Shown here piece by piece: positions 22,490-33,641 of a stretch of 64,000 nt of DNA (positions are counted from its first letter, which is position 1; each line of letters begins with the position of its first letter). Below the pieces are notes generated by a model. It was not told the DNA's origin, made no database searches, and worked only from the letters and a program-made list of their open reading frames with translations. The stretch is from Hetaerina americana (lineage: Eukaryota; Arthropoda; Insecta; Odonata; Calopterygidae): assembly GCA_022747635.1 (NCBI GenBank), contig JAKTNV010000023.1, positions 8,350,130 through 8,414,129 of the forward strand. The letters run 5' to 3'. A program made the translations under genes and the position numbers.

Positions 22490-25400
22490 AACAAATAGGT
22501 GAAGAAAATATTGATTAAGGAATGTAGCGTAGCCTCGTTGTACAATAGGATTAGAAAACAGAAACATTAACATGAGGGGGTTGAGTGGAGGGTTTCGAGT
22601 TCGGAGGATACAGAGGAATGGGAATGATCGATTAGGATAAGGAGAAAAAATAATGCCAGGAGGCTTCCCGTTATTGATTTTGATGCGCGCCCTTCCTTTC
22701 CCCCTGCATTTACATGCGGGAGGTCTCCTTAAATGTGTATTTGTTAATGCCCTCGAACGAGAAACTTGTTGCACCATTCATTTTCATCAACAGTGGCAAA
22801 TTTAAAACTAACATGGCAACGAGTTTTCTGAACTTTCACGAAGGTAAGCATGGGAAGTACTTACGTTCCGCCAGCCGTGTCTCCTTGAATGTGGTGGGGT
22901 ATGTCGGTGAGTGGAATCCGAAGGTATGTGGGATTGATGAGCGAGTTGTACCGAGAGATGGGGAGAGTGGGGGATCGCGGGCCGTGATGGAAGGGGAATT
23001 TTGACTGAGCGCGGAAAAGAAAGGAGAGGAATTTCCTTCTTGGGCGGCATGGAAGCAGGTTGAAAGTAGGCAGGCTGAAAAGGGGAAAATTTCTGGAAAA
23101 AACAAGGTTTTGTGTGTAGAAGAAGTGTAAATTATTTCACAATGGTGTACAGGAGACGTGAGTGATCGTCCTAAACCTATATTCAATAATTATACTTCAC
23201 ATGACCTCCTTAATTTTGATTGATTACTCATTTACTTCCACTTTTTCTTTCTATACCGCGAGGGGGTCCCATTATTTTCCTACGCAGTCGCATGGACTAG
23301 AAGTAGGGTGAAGAAGACAAAAGCCACATTTGGGTCCGCCGTGGCAATCTGGAATTAGCTTATTTAGCTAATGTTTTAGTCAGTTCTTTTTATTTTATAA
23401 TCAAGGGAATTATAACAATATTATTTGAGACATTGAATGCGAACATATAAAATGCGTGGTAATTTGACTTTTTCCGGGGAAATCTCGTATGCAGAAGTTT
23501 GCCGGTCGGTTGGGTGTAAAATTCTTCTCTAAAATTATCTGAATGGCAACACTAACCCTACCTGCATCTACGAGTTCATCGAAAACCGCAAAGTACACAG
23601 CAAGTCTTTGGAAGGGGTGTGGAATAGGGTTTTTGGATACAAGCCCTGAAAATAGTTGTACATCACATTTACATCTTACTCGGCAATCCTTTACCAGAGC
23701 GTGTACTCGGTTATTACTTGGTTCCATCACCCATCATGGTCACAGGCGATGTTTAGCATTGGCAATATTTTTTGTGAGGATCGCGAATATTTGTGCGCAA
23801 TGCCGCCTACTCGTGTGGTCACGAATAATGGCAGGGAACCGAAAGAATCCCTAATATCCACCCGCTCGCTGGCAGTCAGCTTCCCTGGACATCTCGCTGA
23901 GTTCTCGTCAAGCGAAGTAATACGGGCATAGAATTGTTCCTTCTGGGTCAACTTTAAGCTCGCGTGATGCCTACTATTCCAGCTAATAATCTTTGTATAA
24001 AACATGAAGTAAAGAACCTGCGAAAGAGAGATTTGTATTAATGGTTGTTCGTTTCGCCCCCTTTTCTTTTAGTGGTGAATTGTGCAAATCAAAAATGAAT
24101 GCTTGAATCTGTTTAACAGTCATATATCTCTAGTTTTCCACGCTCTCTAACTTGCCGGCGCACTGCATGATTTGAAATATATTTCCAATACATATAACAC
24201 CCGGGTATCCTTTTAAAGATAAATAGTAAGCTCTTCTCAATGCCCCACTAATATCTTCAATGTTATGCTGAGTCTTCAAGCGTGTGGCAGCCATTACAGA
24301 TTTTGTACGGAATTATTGGAGAGGGATATCAATTTGTCAAGGATCGAGCGGTGCTTCAGTGTTTTCTGTGTTCAAATTTCCTATTAAGTTTTTAAGAGAG
24401 TTCTGCATCTCAAAGCATAGACTAATGCACAAGTATATTGTCAGGGTGTCGTAAAATGTAATCAGGCATGAGTAATTCTACGCTACACTTTTCTCAGGTT
24501 CCATTGTTGGAGTGAATTTTCAATGACATGTTTCGCCCATTTTTACATTAATAAAATGCATTAAAAATGCACAAGTATATCTACGTTTCTTTGGTGCCTG
24601 TTCTGCGGAGTTATAAAAAATCAGAAAAGTTCTTGCACCTTTTTAAGTGATGCTACTCCTTGGTGAAGTCGCACCTCCTCACGAAGCTGGCTATGACCTG
24701 GAGAAAATTGAATCTACGAATACCTCGAATCTCTGAAGAGCCTTGAATCCATTCAAGGTCCTTTGGATGACAATTAGTTTCTTTTTCTTCCTCTTAGGTA
24801 GAGTAGTGAGAGTTTTGTGGTTCCCTTCCAAGTTAAAGGATATCTTGATTCACTTTCGTGGTGTCCCACGTCTCGTCCCACGTCTCTGACGTGGATTCCC
24901 GGACACTTGAATTGCTTACGTTGGTGATCGCCCGCCCCTAAATGGTTTCTCATCCTCTAAGGCATTGATCAATAACTCTCTGAATTCGATCTAACGGTAC
25001 GGGTCTTGGAACAGGGGATATTCAATTGCGGAGATATGCGTACCATTAACATTTACGATGTTCAGTTCCGTCACGTGTAAAAAAAGGTGGCTGACATTTA
25101 ATCTGGGAGCTTGGCATTGTCATTACTATAGTTTAAATTGACGCGTTTGCAAATTGCCCTGCAAGCCACGTGACCATGCATGGCAGGGTTATCAGGCATT
25201 AGAGAAATCGGTGATTATTTCCATCTATTATTTCTTTTATTATCATTTTACTGACGGGGAGTGGACAACTACCCGTCTGAAGTAGGAATTAAATGGTCTC
25301 TGAATAAATATTACGCAATTGATTAGCCTTTGAAAGAACTTAAAATTTTCTAAGGTACTGTCAAGTGGTACAATGCCTTTTTTATAAAAAAATCATTGCA

Positions 25401-25655
25401 GACAAATAATTTTGGAATTTTTCCATGCTAAAACTTAGTTCACTGTGACTTTGCAATTTTCCACGTCGTGCTTAGATTGTTATAGACCGACCAAGGTTAC
25501 CACATATCATTACCCATTTCGAGGTAAAATATCTAGTTCAGCAACAAGTATGCTCCATCACCAGGGAAGAAATAAAAATAAATAGAGAGTAGAGGCTGAG
25601 GAAGTGTAGGTTGAGACGAGAATAATAGGAGAGATGGTAATGGATACCACTCTAG
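22490..25655. other. Long anonymous stretch
   Basis: About 3.2 kb without a nameable gene. Minus-strand frames at 23,410-23,730 and 23,727-24,005 nearly abut but show no domain. A piece of CR1/L2 tail (CCCTGCAAGCCACGTG, then CATGGCAGGG) lies at about 25,158-25,189. Confidence 0.5.
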
Positions 25656-25659
25656 ATAA

Positions 25660-25826
25660 TAAGAGAATAGGATTAATTAAAAATAGCAATTTTCCACAAA
25701 AATAAAGTTTAATGCGACCGGTTTCAATGTTACTACATCATCATCAGTGTGGAAAATTGCTATTTTTAATTAATCATGATATTCCATCATATTACGCCTG
25801 AAACGTCTCTTTTTAAGAGAATAGGA
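25660..25826. repeat. Short hairpin unit with 13-bp target duplication
   Basis: A 141-base unit (25,673-25,813) is bracketed by TAAGAGAATAGGA at 25,660-25,672 and 25,814-25,826. Its arms are a perfect inverted repeat of about 24 bases (25,676-25,699 and 25,748-25,771), built on AATTAAAAATAGCAATTTTC and its complement. Between them, on the minus strand, sits a well-preserved hammerhead-like motif. A tail of about 40 bases with CATGATATTCCATCATATT separates the right arm from the duplication. The duplication length and tail fit a Penelope-type terminal repeat. Confidence 0.8.
25715..25747 (-). ncRNA. Hammerhead ribozyme-like motif, best copy
   Basis: The minus strand reads CTGATGA (rc of 25,741-25,747), then a segment that folds as ATGT-AGTA-ACAT to make stem II, then GAAACCGGTC (rc of 25,716-25,725). 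Self-complementary ACCGGT would form a minimal stem III and place the expected cleavage after the C that follows GGU. Stem I would use the 24-base outer inverted repeat, but the 3' strand has about 17 unpaired bases next to the core. Core boxes are intact; activity is not shown. Confidence 0.55.
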
Positions 25827-26099
25827 GTCAATGCTCGTTCCTTTTGGTCCACGACTGATCTTCAAGCTTGGGGATGGAGTGAAACAGACGGTACGCAGTG
25901 CTAAATGGATTGAGAAGGCATAGCCAATTGACATTACGGCATTAGAATAATTCAGAACTTCGAACACATCCAAAAAAATCAGTTTTCGTCATAAAATATT
26001 GCCAAGCATCAGGATTAAAGTATCGTTTAACAATATCTTTTGTGCTGCACTGAATGCGGCTCCAGGTACTTCAAATCTCCCGTCCACAATGACCGTTCT

Positions 26100-26360
26100 C
26101 CTCTTCCCCCCCCCCACTTCCTCCACCCCCACCACCCCTTGCCTAATGTTCAGCCTTCCATCACGGCCTTCACGCATTCCATCGTCATTCTATGCGCTCC
26201 ATCCACTTTTCCTGCCTTCTCCGAATTTCTCCCGGCAACCTCCTCTCCTCCCCGGACACTCATCCCTTTACTTGCCTCCCCTTCCGCCCTTTTGCACTCC
26301 CTCACCCCTCTCATTGCCCGCATCTCGAAATCCTTCGAATCCGCGCTCACGTAATCTCCC
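26100..26360 (-). repeat. RTE LINE C-terminal fragment, minus strand
   Basis: The complement of this C-rich segment aligns with the RTE ORF2 end: a TTCGAAGGATTTCGAGATG block matching the FEMW region, then GGAGAAATTCGGAGAAGGC, then AGGAAAAGTGGATGGA. The codon corresponding to the TAG of the two younger copies is TGG here. The sequence is heavily diverged. Confidence 0.55.
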
Positions 26361-26594
26361 GCGATTTTGGCACCGCGTCAAATCGTGAATTGAAAACTCA
26401 GATCATTATGCTCCCATCAATATCTCCCTCCCTCACTTTTGTTTTAGTCATTTTAAAACCGTGCGACATTGGCACATTTCGCCTTTGGGAGGGGGGAGGG
26501 AGGGAGGAAGAAGTAAGGTTATTTGCAAGTGCCTGCAATCGGACACTCTCGAAGATATGGTATCCGAAAAGCAAAACCGATTGTATTTAACATA

Positions 26595-26680
26595 AGGTTG
26601 TTAAAATTTTCCAAGACTTGAACCCAGATCCTTTTGACCACCAACCAAACGGAAGGCCTACCCATCAACGTGTAATATTT
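26595..26680 (-). repeat. tRNA-like SINE head
   Basis: On the minus strand, GATGGGTAGGCCTTCCG (A-box-like) and GATCTGGGTTCAAGTCTTGG (B-box-like, rc of about 26,611-26,630) are spaced as in a tRNA. No clear body follows. Confidence 0.4.
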
Positions 26681-28920
26681 TACAGTTTCCACACTGATAT
26701 TATTAAATTGTCTGTAGACTTACAGATTCGGGCAGCTAGAGCTGGATAACTAATACCAATTGGATGCAATAAATCTGACCAGGATGAACAATTTGTGTCG
26801 AACGAATACTTGATCTGATATGGGGAAAGTACATTTCATAACACCTTCAGAGTTACGTGGACGAAAGAGGAGACTTCACGACAAATGTATCTGAAGCATA
26901 CACGTAGATCCCAACATAGAATATTATACGAAACTCAAAAAAAAAGCAGCCATATTTCTTATAAATGTTGCTATCATTGCTTAACTGGGTGAGATAACTG
27001 GGCAGATAATATGTGGAAGGCTAACGTGACGCTCCTGAACTCTAATAATCCTCGCTGGGTATTTGGCAAACCGATCGGTCAACAACGTTTCTACCCAAGC
27101 GGCTATTACTTCCTCTTCATTGTCCGAGTAAGCGTTTAAACCTCTTCACGCATTCAATTTGCGAATACATATTTACACCGATATGTGGAAGCTCGTATTC
27201 ATTACAAATTGAATTTTTACAATACTATGCATTGTATTTGTGTGGAGCGGATAAACTTAGGACGCAATGAGACTGTGTTTTCAGTTTTCTCGCGTGAGTA
27301 AATAGCATACTCGATACACGAGGGCTAACGAGGGACCTTAGGAATGCGGATGTTCAATTGCTGAGAGGCAGCCAAGCGTGCGTCTTCCTTCCACTGCGCC
27401 TCCTGCTATTCTTTCAGGTGCGATATAAATTGAAAAATTCCATTTAAAAACCTTTGACAAGAAAAGTGAATGCAGCAGGCATTAAAATAGCCCCATGAAT
27501 TAAAATAGCGGCCGTATTTATTTCGAATTTAGTTGGACAGTTTAATTTCCTTTCGAGCCTCCCTCTTTGAACAACACTGCTCGAAAATCATCCGTACTCA
27601 TTATGAGAACGAATGGAATTAGCCAATCATACCTCTCGTCCGAGCGACTCGTGCAATGATGCGGAACCTTTGGCCAGCGTCGGAGCGGAACTCACCGCCG
27701 CCTCCATAATTCCTCGCCAGCTCGGTTGATTGCAAACGTTTATTAATGCGAGCGGCCTTCCTCTTTTTGCTCGAGCACTTTGGCGATACATAAATTGTTT
27801 ACAAGTCGTAGCTTTTCACGGGCTAGTGGCTAAAGCAGTAATTGTTCTCATCAGTTAGTCTTCGATTGTGCAAAACCTCGTCGAACCCATGACTCAACTC
27901 TTAAGAGTTGGATTGCATATAACGAAGACGTCTTGCTCAATTTCACTTCTCTGCGTATGGCTGTGCCATGGGAAGGGGACCTTCTCCATACTCGTGTCGT
28001 TATTATTATCCTCTAACAGAGCAAAAATGTGTATATCAGTGGTCAGTTCTGTACGGAGGTTTTGGATACAGAGCAGCGTATGAAATGGCATACACTGCAA
28101 TCTTCTTTCGGAATTTTTAACATGAGAATCATTCAATAATATTTGCTATTTTACATTTTGGTGTTCCGCATACCTATCTGTGTATTACTAAATCATTGAG
28201 GATCCCCTATCTGTTCTAGTATCGGTAGCGAAAATCGCAAAATCTCCTTTTTTCCCTAATAGCAATGGCAAAGTCTAAAAATATTTCTTAGGACAATAAA
28301 TATTGAGTCATAAAGTTAAAGCTGTTTCCAAGTCTTCCACGTAAGTGTACACATATTTTATTTTGTATGAGCCTTACAAGTTAAAGACAATATTTCGGCC
28401 TGCTTATAAGAATGGTCTTTAAAAACATAAATTAGCAAACGCATGGTGTTAGCATAGAGGAGTAACAATAAATGTGAATCCAGTATGTGAATTAGTGTAT
28501 AATGGATGAAATCAAATCAATAAGTTCGGAGCGAGTAAATTAATTAGGTATCACTCTTTTCTTGCCCTAACATGGAGAAAATTACATTTGTAATCTATGC
28601 CGGCCCCCGCCAAGTCCATAAATTATAATAAAGAATGAATGGCTTTTTTGAAATAAATGAAACTTACTGGGAAAGGGACCTTGGGTTCAATTGGCGGGTT
28701 GTTGGATGGTATAGTGGCGGATGTAAGGGCGAGATGCTCGTACATTGGATCGTTGTGCGGCCATTTGGAATACGCTGGGAGTATGAGGAGGGATCCATTG
28801 GAGGAAGTTTTACCATCCCCATCGGGCCATCCCCTTAGAATTCATTTGCTCTTCATCCTCTCAATTATGAAAAAACTAATTAGCTGCATGCAAAATCTAT
28901 TTAATGTAATGTAGCTTTCA
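26681..28920. other. Anonymous DNA
   Basis: No gene is recognised. A minus-strand CAGGCCGAAATATTG near 28,390-28,405 resembles the GAAATATC part of the 59-kb hammerhead-like repeats, but the first box is not convincing. Confidence 0.5.
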
Positions 28921-29291
28921 CAGAACCTTTCCCTTTCTTAAATAGGAATGAACACTGATCTGATGAAGCCTTCTGGCCAAATTCCTTCCTCATTAATGGT
29001 AAAAATTAGTCCACAAGCACTCTTCCTCCCACATATTCCTATACCTTTAAGTAGTTCTGCAGGAATTTTATCTACCCCCAATGTCTTACATAATTTCAAT
29101 TCTCTTAATTACTTCCTTCCGTAAATGCTCTTTCAACGTATCTCAAATTCGAGTAATCCAGGACCTAAGCTATCCTATTATATGTCATATTCTCTTTCTA
29201 TTGCTAACGTTTATAGCCTAATTTTTTTACCATACAGTTCTTCTATATGGTGCTTCCATCTATCTTGGATCTTTTCTGTTTCAACTATTAT

Positions 29292-29490
29292 CTAATCCAA
29301 TTTATCTCCAAATGTTGACACAGATTTTGCCCCCTCTCTTACCGATAATGTTTTAACCTTCTTGTAGGGCGCACCAATGTCAGCCTTCCTCGGCAAACTT
29401 CCCATATCCTCGCACTGCGTCTTCCACCATGCTTCTTTTGCTTTACTCGTTACCCGTCTGAATTTATTATTCAACTCTCCTCGATGGAGA
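29292..29490 (-). pseudogene. RTE ORF2 linker region, inverted segment
   Basis: The frame reads NNKFRRVTSKAKEAWWKTQC and then KVKTLSVREGAK. The same region in the 50.6-kb copy reads KYKKLNNKFRQATNKAKEAW. It is the region between the endonuclease and the RT. It ends in a stop opposite the WKEYIEEL region of the better copies, which continues downstream in other frames. Confidence 0.7.
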
Positions 29491-29544
29491 TAGGGGATGA
29501 GGTCACCAATATAGGAACATTGAATATGCTAAGTACATGTCTGT

Positions 29545-30380
29545 TTCATAGACTTGGAAAAGGCGTTTAATAGAGTGCATTGAGAAAAACTAATTAGTAT
29601 ATTGCAGAGAAAAGGAATGGATTGGAGGGACAGGAGGCTAATCCGCAACCTGTACATGTCTCAGACTACTAAGGTGCGAGTGGGGAACGGGGAGTCCGGT
29701 TGGGCAGTGTTAGGAAGAGGTGTAAGGTAGGGTTGCCCGTTATCACCGGTGCTTTCAACTTATATGTGGAGGGAATGATTAAAGAGACATGGGAAGAACT
29801 GGAGGTAGGAATGGAAGTGGGCGGGGGATTCGTAAAATCAGTTAGGTTTGCTGATGACCAAGCTTTATTTTGCCAGTCAGCCAGGGGGTTGCAAGCATTG
29901 GTGCGTGAATTGGAAAGACAGTGCGATAGATATGGGATGATAATCACTATTAATAAAACAAAGGTTATGTGATTTTCCAGAAGGAAAAATGCTAACCTAA
30001 ACATTAAAATAGGAGGGCAAAAACTAGAGCCGGTAGAAAAGTTTGCGTATCTCGGAAGTGTTTTGGACCAACACGGTCAAAGTAGTAGGGACGTAAGGAG
30101 AAGAATTGCGCTAGGCAAAGAGACTTTCACAAGGAGGAGGGAGTTGATGACGGGGAAGTTGAGTAAGGATATTAAGAAAAGACTCGTAAAGACTTTGATA
30201 TGAAGCGTAGATATGTACGGCGCGGGAACGTGGTCACTAAAGCAGGTTGATAGAAGTACATCGATTGGAAGCTTTTGAAATGTGGGTGTGGAGAAGGATG
30301 GAGAAGGTGAAGTGGACAGTAAGGGAAACAAATGAGGAAGTGGTAGGTTTGGCGGAGGAAGGGGGATTGATAGGAGAAAT
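29545..30380 (+). pseudogene. RTE reverse transcriptase and C-terminus, broken
   Basis: The frame contains CFIDLEKAFNRV, a stop near GVRQG, NLYVEGMIKETWEELEVGM, and KSVRFADDQALFCQSARG, so both catalytic boxes are still readable. The C-terminal part with a YGAGTWS-like motif and FEMWVWRRMEKVKWT follows in shifted frames. Multiple stops make it inactive. Confidence 0.75.
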
Positions 30381-30539
30381 TTAAAGGAGGAAGAAGGGAG
30401 AAAGAAAGTACACATAGATGAATAGGGGTTAGTGGTAGATTAGAATGTTGGATTTTGTTTTGTTAGATGATACAAGAGAATTGTTTGGTAGCTTGTGTCC
30501 ATCCGAATCCCATCTCAACCGTTTGATTACCTACGATAG

Positions 30540-32235
30540 TTTCCCGCCGAACCTTTGCAACTCTTGGTGCTCAACTACTAAAATCAGCCTCAGAGTAATA
30601 TCTTTCATGTATCCGCACTAAATGTTGATTGGAACAATAGAATATAGTGACTAATGCTTCTAGGACCAAAATAATTTTACACTTTAAGCTGTGTTTACCG
30701 GAATAGTTTTTTAAGTTAACACTAACTACATATAAATCACAGTGACCGTAATTCCACTGTATATAGTTCGCTATATTTCGGTGATTCTAAATGTGCTCAT
30801 ATACTTCATTCTGTGTAAACACAGGCCCGGCAAAATGCATGCATAAATTTACAAAAGTCTTATTAAACATTTAAAAAATGTACAAATGCTATTATTATTC
30901 AAAACATCAGTTATAGAAAATAATAGAACAAGAAAGACGGGATGCTTTAGTATTTATGAATATGCATTAATCTAGTTTAGGGATGTAGTTATTATTTGGT
31001 ATTGTTGGTTATACAAATATTTTTGAGTCTCTGTCATACGTGCGACTCTTTCGGGCTTAAAATAGTAAATATTGATATAATGGCATTTGCCAGGTCTTTG
31101 AAATGGTTGACATTGCGGTTGATAGTTTTTATTTAAGTCGATGTTTGTCGTCTTCATGTTTCACTTTTCAACCATTTTTATCAAAAAATTATATTTATCA
31201 ACGTTGTTTGTGGTAGCAGCGCATGTGGCGGTGTTTTTTTTACTACGCTCTGGCGTTCTTCCCTCCCCTTCAGTCACTGAATATCTATGTTCGCAGCAGC
31301 TCAGCACCCAACATTAAAACCAAATCTTGCTGACCTCTTCCCAAGAGTTCCTCTAGAAGGGCCTTCCTGGAAGAACCTTTCCATTTCCGAGCACCTACAA
31401 TTTTCCCCCGATCATGCAATTAAAGAATGATGATCTAACGCCCCCCTGACGCCTCATTGACGCCCCCTGACGCCCCCGTCCTGTATGATGTAGTCGTGGC
31501 CATTTTCTCTTCCTCGAATCATCGCTTCCCGAGTAACGCCCCCCTCTCCTCCTCCCCTCGGGCCTTGGGTTCAGGGGTCACGGGCCTGCCGTCCCCCGGG
31601 GGGAAAGGAAGCATTCGCTGGGACGTAAGCGATTCCTCCCGGCGCTGAATCCCCAGCAGTAACTGGCCTTGGGAATTAGGTATGGGGAAAATGTGTACCC
31701 ATCGAAATACTATATGTAAAAACAGCACTGTTGGTCATGAGCGAGTTTAAGCTGAGAGAGGGACTATTTTTATTTTTCAAGTTAGCAATATCATGCAGAA
31801 TATTATACTTGACATGTACTGCCAGTTGTTGTGGATCCAGCTATCTTTGCTATTGTATCAAAAATTAAAATGAAAACAAATGAAATAGATATTTGATCTT
31901 TACATTTATTTTAAGTTGTTAGTATCGTCGAATATTTTGTTTTATATTGTTTTATATTTCGTGTTACATTTCAAATATGTTTCGGCAAGGAATTGAAATG
32001 TGATACCTTGGTGATCTATTGCGTGTCTGTATTGCGATAGAGACTGAAAATGCTTCATTTTGATCCGTGTTATGAAATCGTTGGTCTATGTTGAATAACT
32101 TTTGTTGAGTGCCTTTACATCGTGCGTAGATAGTTTTAGTTTCAGAATGACATCAATTGGGCCAAATATTTGATAAGTGCATATGTGAGGCATACCATCG
32201 CTATGCCATGGTGTTACTGAATTTACTAAGGCGAA
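30540..32235. other. Anonymous DNA
   Basis: A CCCCCTGACGCC short tandem array occurs near 31,440-31,480. No gene or transposon is recognisable. Confidence 0.5.
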
Positions 32236-32245
32236 ATTTTCAAAC

Positions 32246-32431
32246 TTATGTACGAGAGACTAGAGAAAATGCTGCCGATGGGACGTAGCTCCAGGTCACT
32301 GCGCGTGACGGATTTATTTTTGTTAGAATTGAAATGAACAATTGCACAAAATCGGGGTCACCGAACAACAGCCCCCTGCCGCGGCGCAGTGTGGCCAAAA
32401 CAGAGTGGTTATCTACAAACATTTTAATCAA
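32246..32431 (-). pseudogene. RNase H-like fragment of the retroelement
   Basis: The 61-residue frame begins MIKMFVDNHSVLATLRRGRG and later has VTWSYVPSAA. A DN pair followed by a helix, then W-YVPS near the end, is the pattern of the second half of a retroelement RNase H domain, which removes RNA from the RNA-DNA hybrid. After YVPSAA the frame seems shifted, so the final conserved residues are not readable. Confidence 0.45.
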
Positions 32432-32889
32432 AGAGTGGTCCGGTATGCATGCGTATAGTCCAAGAGGAGAGACGTCTCCATCGATTCGGCAATTGCCTCA
32501 GCCTGGCAGATGGGGGCTGATGCTCGAAGACGGGAACCATGTATATCATGTCCAATATCGGGAACACCGCTGCCCACTTCGAGGGAGTAGCGTAATTATA
32601 TACTGAGGATTGCAGCCGGAAACCACCCAATCTTCTGCGATGGCTGAATAATCCTGCATCGCATACTGTTTGGATCGACACCATATTTTGCTGGCATGTA
32701 TGTACCACCAAACCCATGGGTAGGGCTGGTATTCAGCAGACACGTGGCCGGAGGCTAGCCACTTTAGGTATGTCCTCTACTCGGAGTCGGAGTACTATTC
32801 AGAAGGACCCGTGTAGGCACACAAATATCGCTGGGGCGAGCCAAAGTTCCCATTGTTAGTGTCCATAGACACTCCTGTGTGTGTAAGTT

Positions 32890-33407
32890 ACTGCGTGGGT
32901 GCTAAAATGCCCTTAGACACGTGGAGTGTGATGCAAAGGTCATGCATTGAAAAAGTAATCACGTCGTTCACAAATCGCTGATCAGCTTGAGGTAAAGTAT
33001 GTAACCATTCGTCTGAATAGGGTAGCAAGGCTATCTGGAAGCGAGAAAACGCTTCACTAGTGACTGCTCGGGAGCATTGTTGCATGATCGCCGGGGACTA
33101 GCTTTTGGCTCATGGGTAAACGATGAAAACAATAATACTGTGCATTTGCGCAAATGGCGTAAAACTTTGTGTGTTCTTCTTTATTCATCACCTGAAAGAA
33201 GGCGTCGAAGCCACAGGTCGAATTTGCAGAGATAAGATAGAAGGGAGTTAAAGCAAGTGCCTTCGCAGCATCACGGAGCTGGAAGACGGGATTCCTGTAG
33301 AATTCCGTCCACGGGGACAACATGGATGGGACGCACACCGCCGGACGCCGTGGGGACAGCATTAGCCCGAAAATCAGAGACAGGCGTGCGTCTGGGGGGA
33401 ATACCAC
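32890..33407 (-). pseudogene. Reverse transcriptase palm remnant of the retroelement
   Basis: The frame at 33,407-33,057 has LSPRRPAVCVPSML and then FYLISANSTCGFDAFF, where the catalytic aspartate of the first palm box appears replaced by asparagine. YYCFHRLPMSQKLVP follows, which resembles the LPxG-xxxAP box B. A frameshift leads to 33,085-32,890 with ALLPYSDEWLHTL, a decayed form of the YxDD box, and then KGILAPTQ. Order and spacing fit an RT; the altered catalytic residues make it inactive. Confidence 0.5.
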
Positions 33408-33641
33408 GCACGGTGAAAGATTCGAGCAGCTGAACTAATTCGGGATTGCTGCTCCCGGAGTCATGATACACGTATGGGACTTCAGTTGTTTTAGGGGCAT
33501 TTGCAACATACATCGATAAACTGAGTATACTCGGGTCAAATTATGGATATTCGCGAATCGCCGATAAGGGTTCTTTCACCGGTATTGTCTTGGTTTCTTT
33601 CCCTTGTAGGGCTATGAAGAAGCTCTTCCAGAGGGAGCATA

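Larger units (their letters stand above)
28925..30535. mobile_element. RTE LINE copy B with inverted 5' part
   Basis: The left part (28,925-29,500) is RTE sequence on the minus strand, running from LNNKFRRVTSKAKEAWWKTQ near 29,480 down to a block equivalent to GIWPEDFVRS near 28,960. The right part (about 29,540-30,535) is RTE on the plus strand. It starts at the CFIDLEKAF box of the RT palm and continues through FADDQAL to the C-terminus and the shared 3' tail. About 200 bases of the element, between GIWPED and CFIDF, are missing at the switch. This is the layout expected from twin priming during LINE insertion. Confidence 0.8.

Noticed and set aside
23410..24005. Two nearly abutting minus-strand frames that looked like a split gene
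   Set aside because: No recognisable domain and no better start signals than chance; a plus-strand frame of similar length overlaps them.
28386..28410. Another hammerhead-like block (minus-strand GGCCGAAATATTG)
   Set aside because: The CUGANGA box is not recognisable and no inverted partner or duplication is present.
31440..31480. Short tandem repeats of a CCCCCTGACGC unit
   Set aside because: Only about three irregular units; not enough for a satellite or regulatory array.
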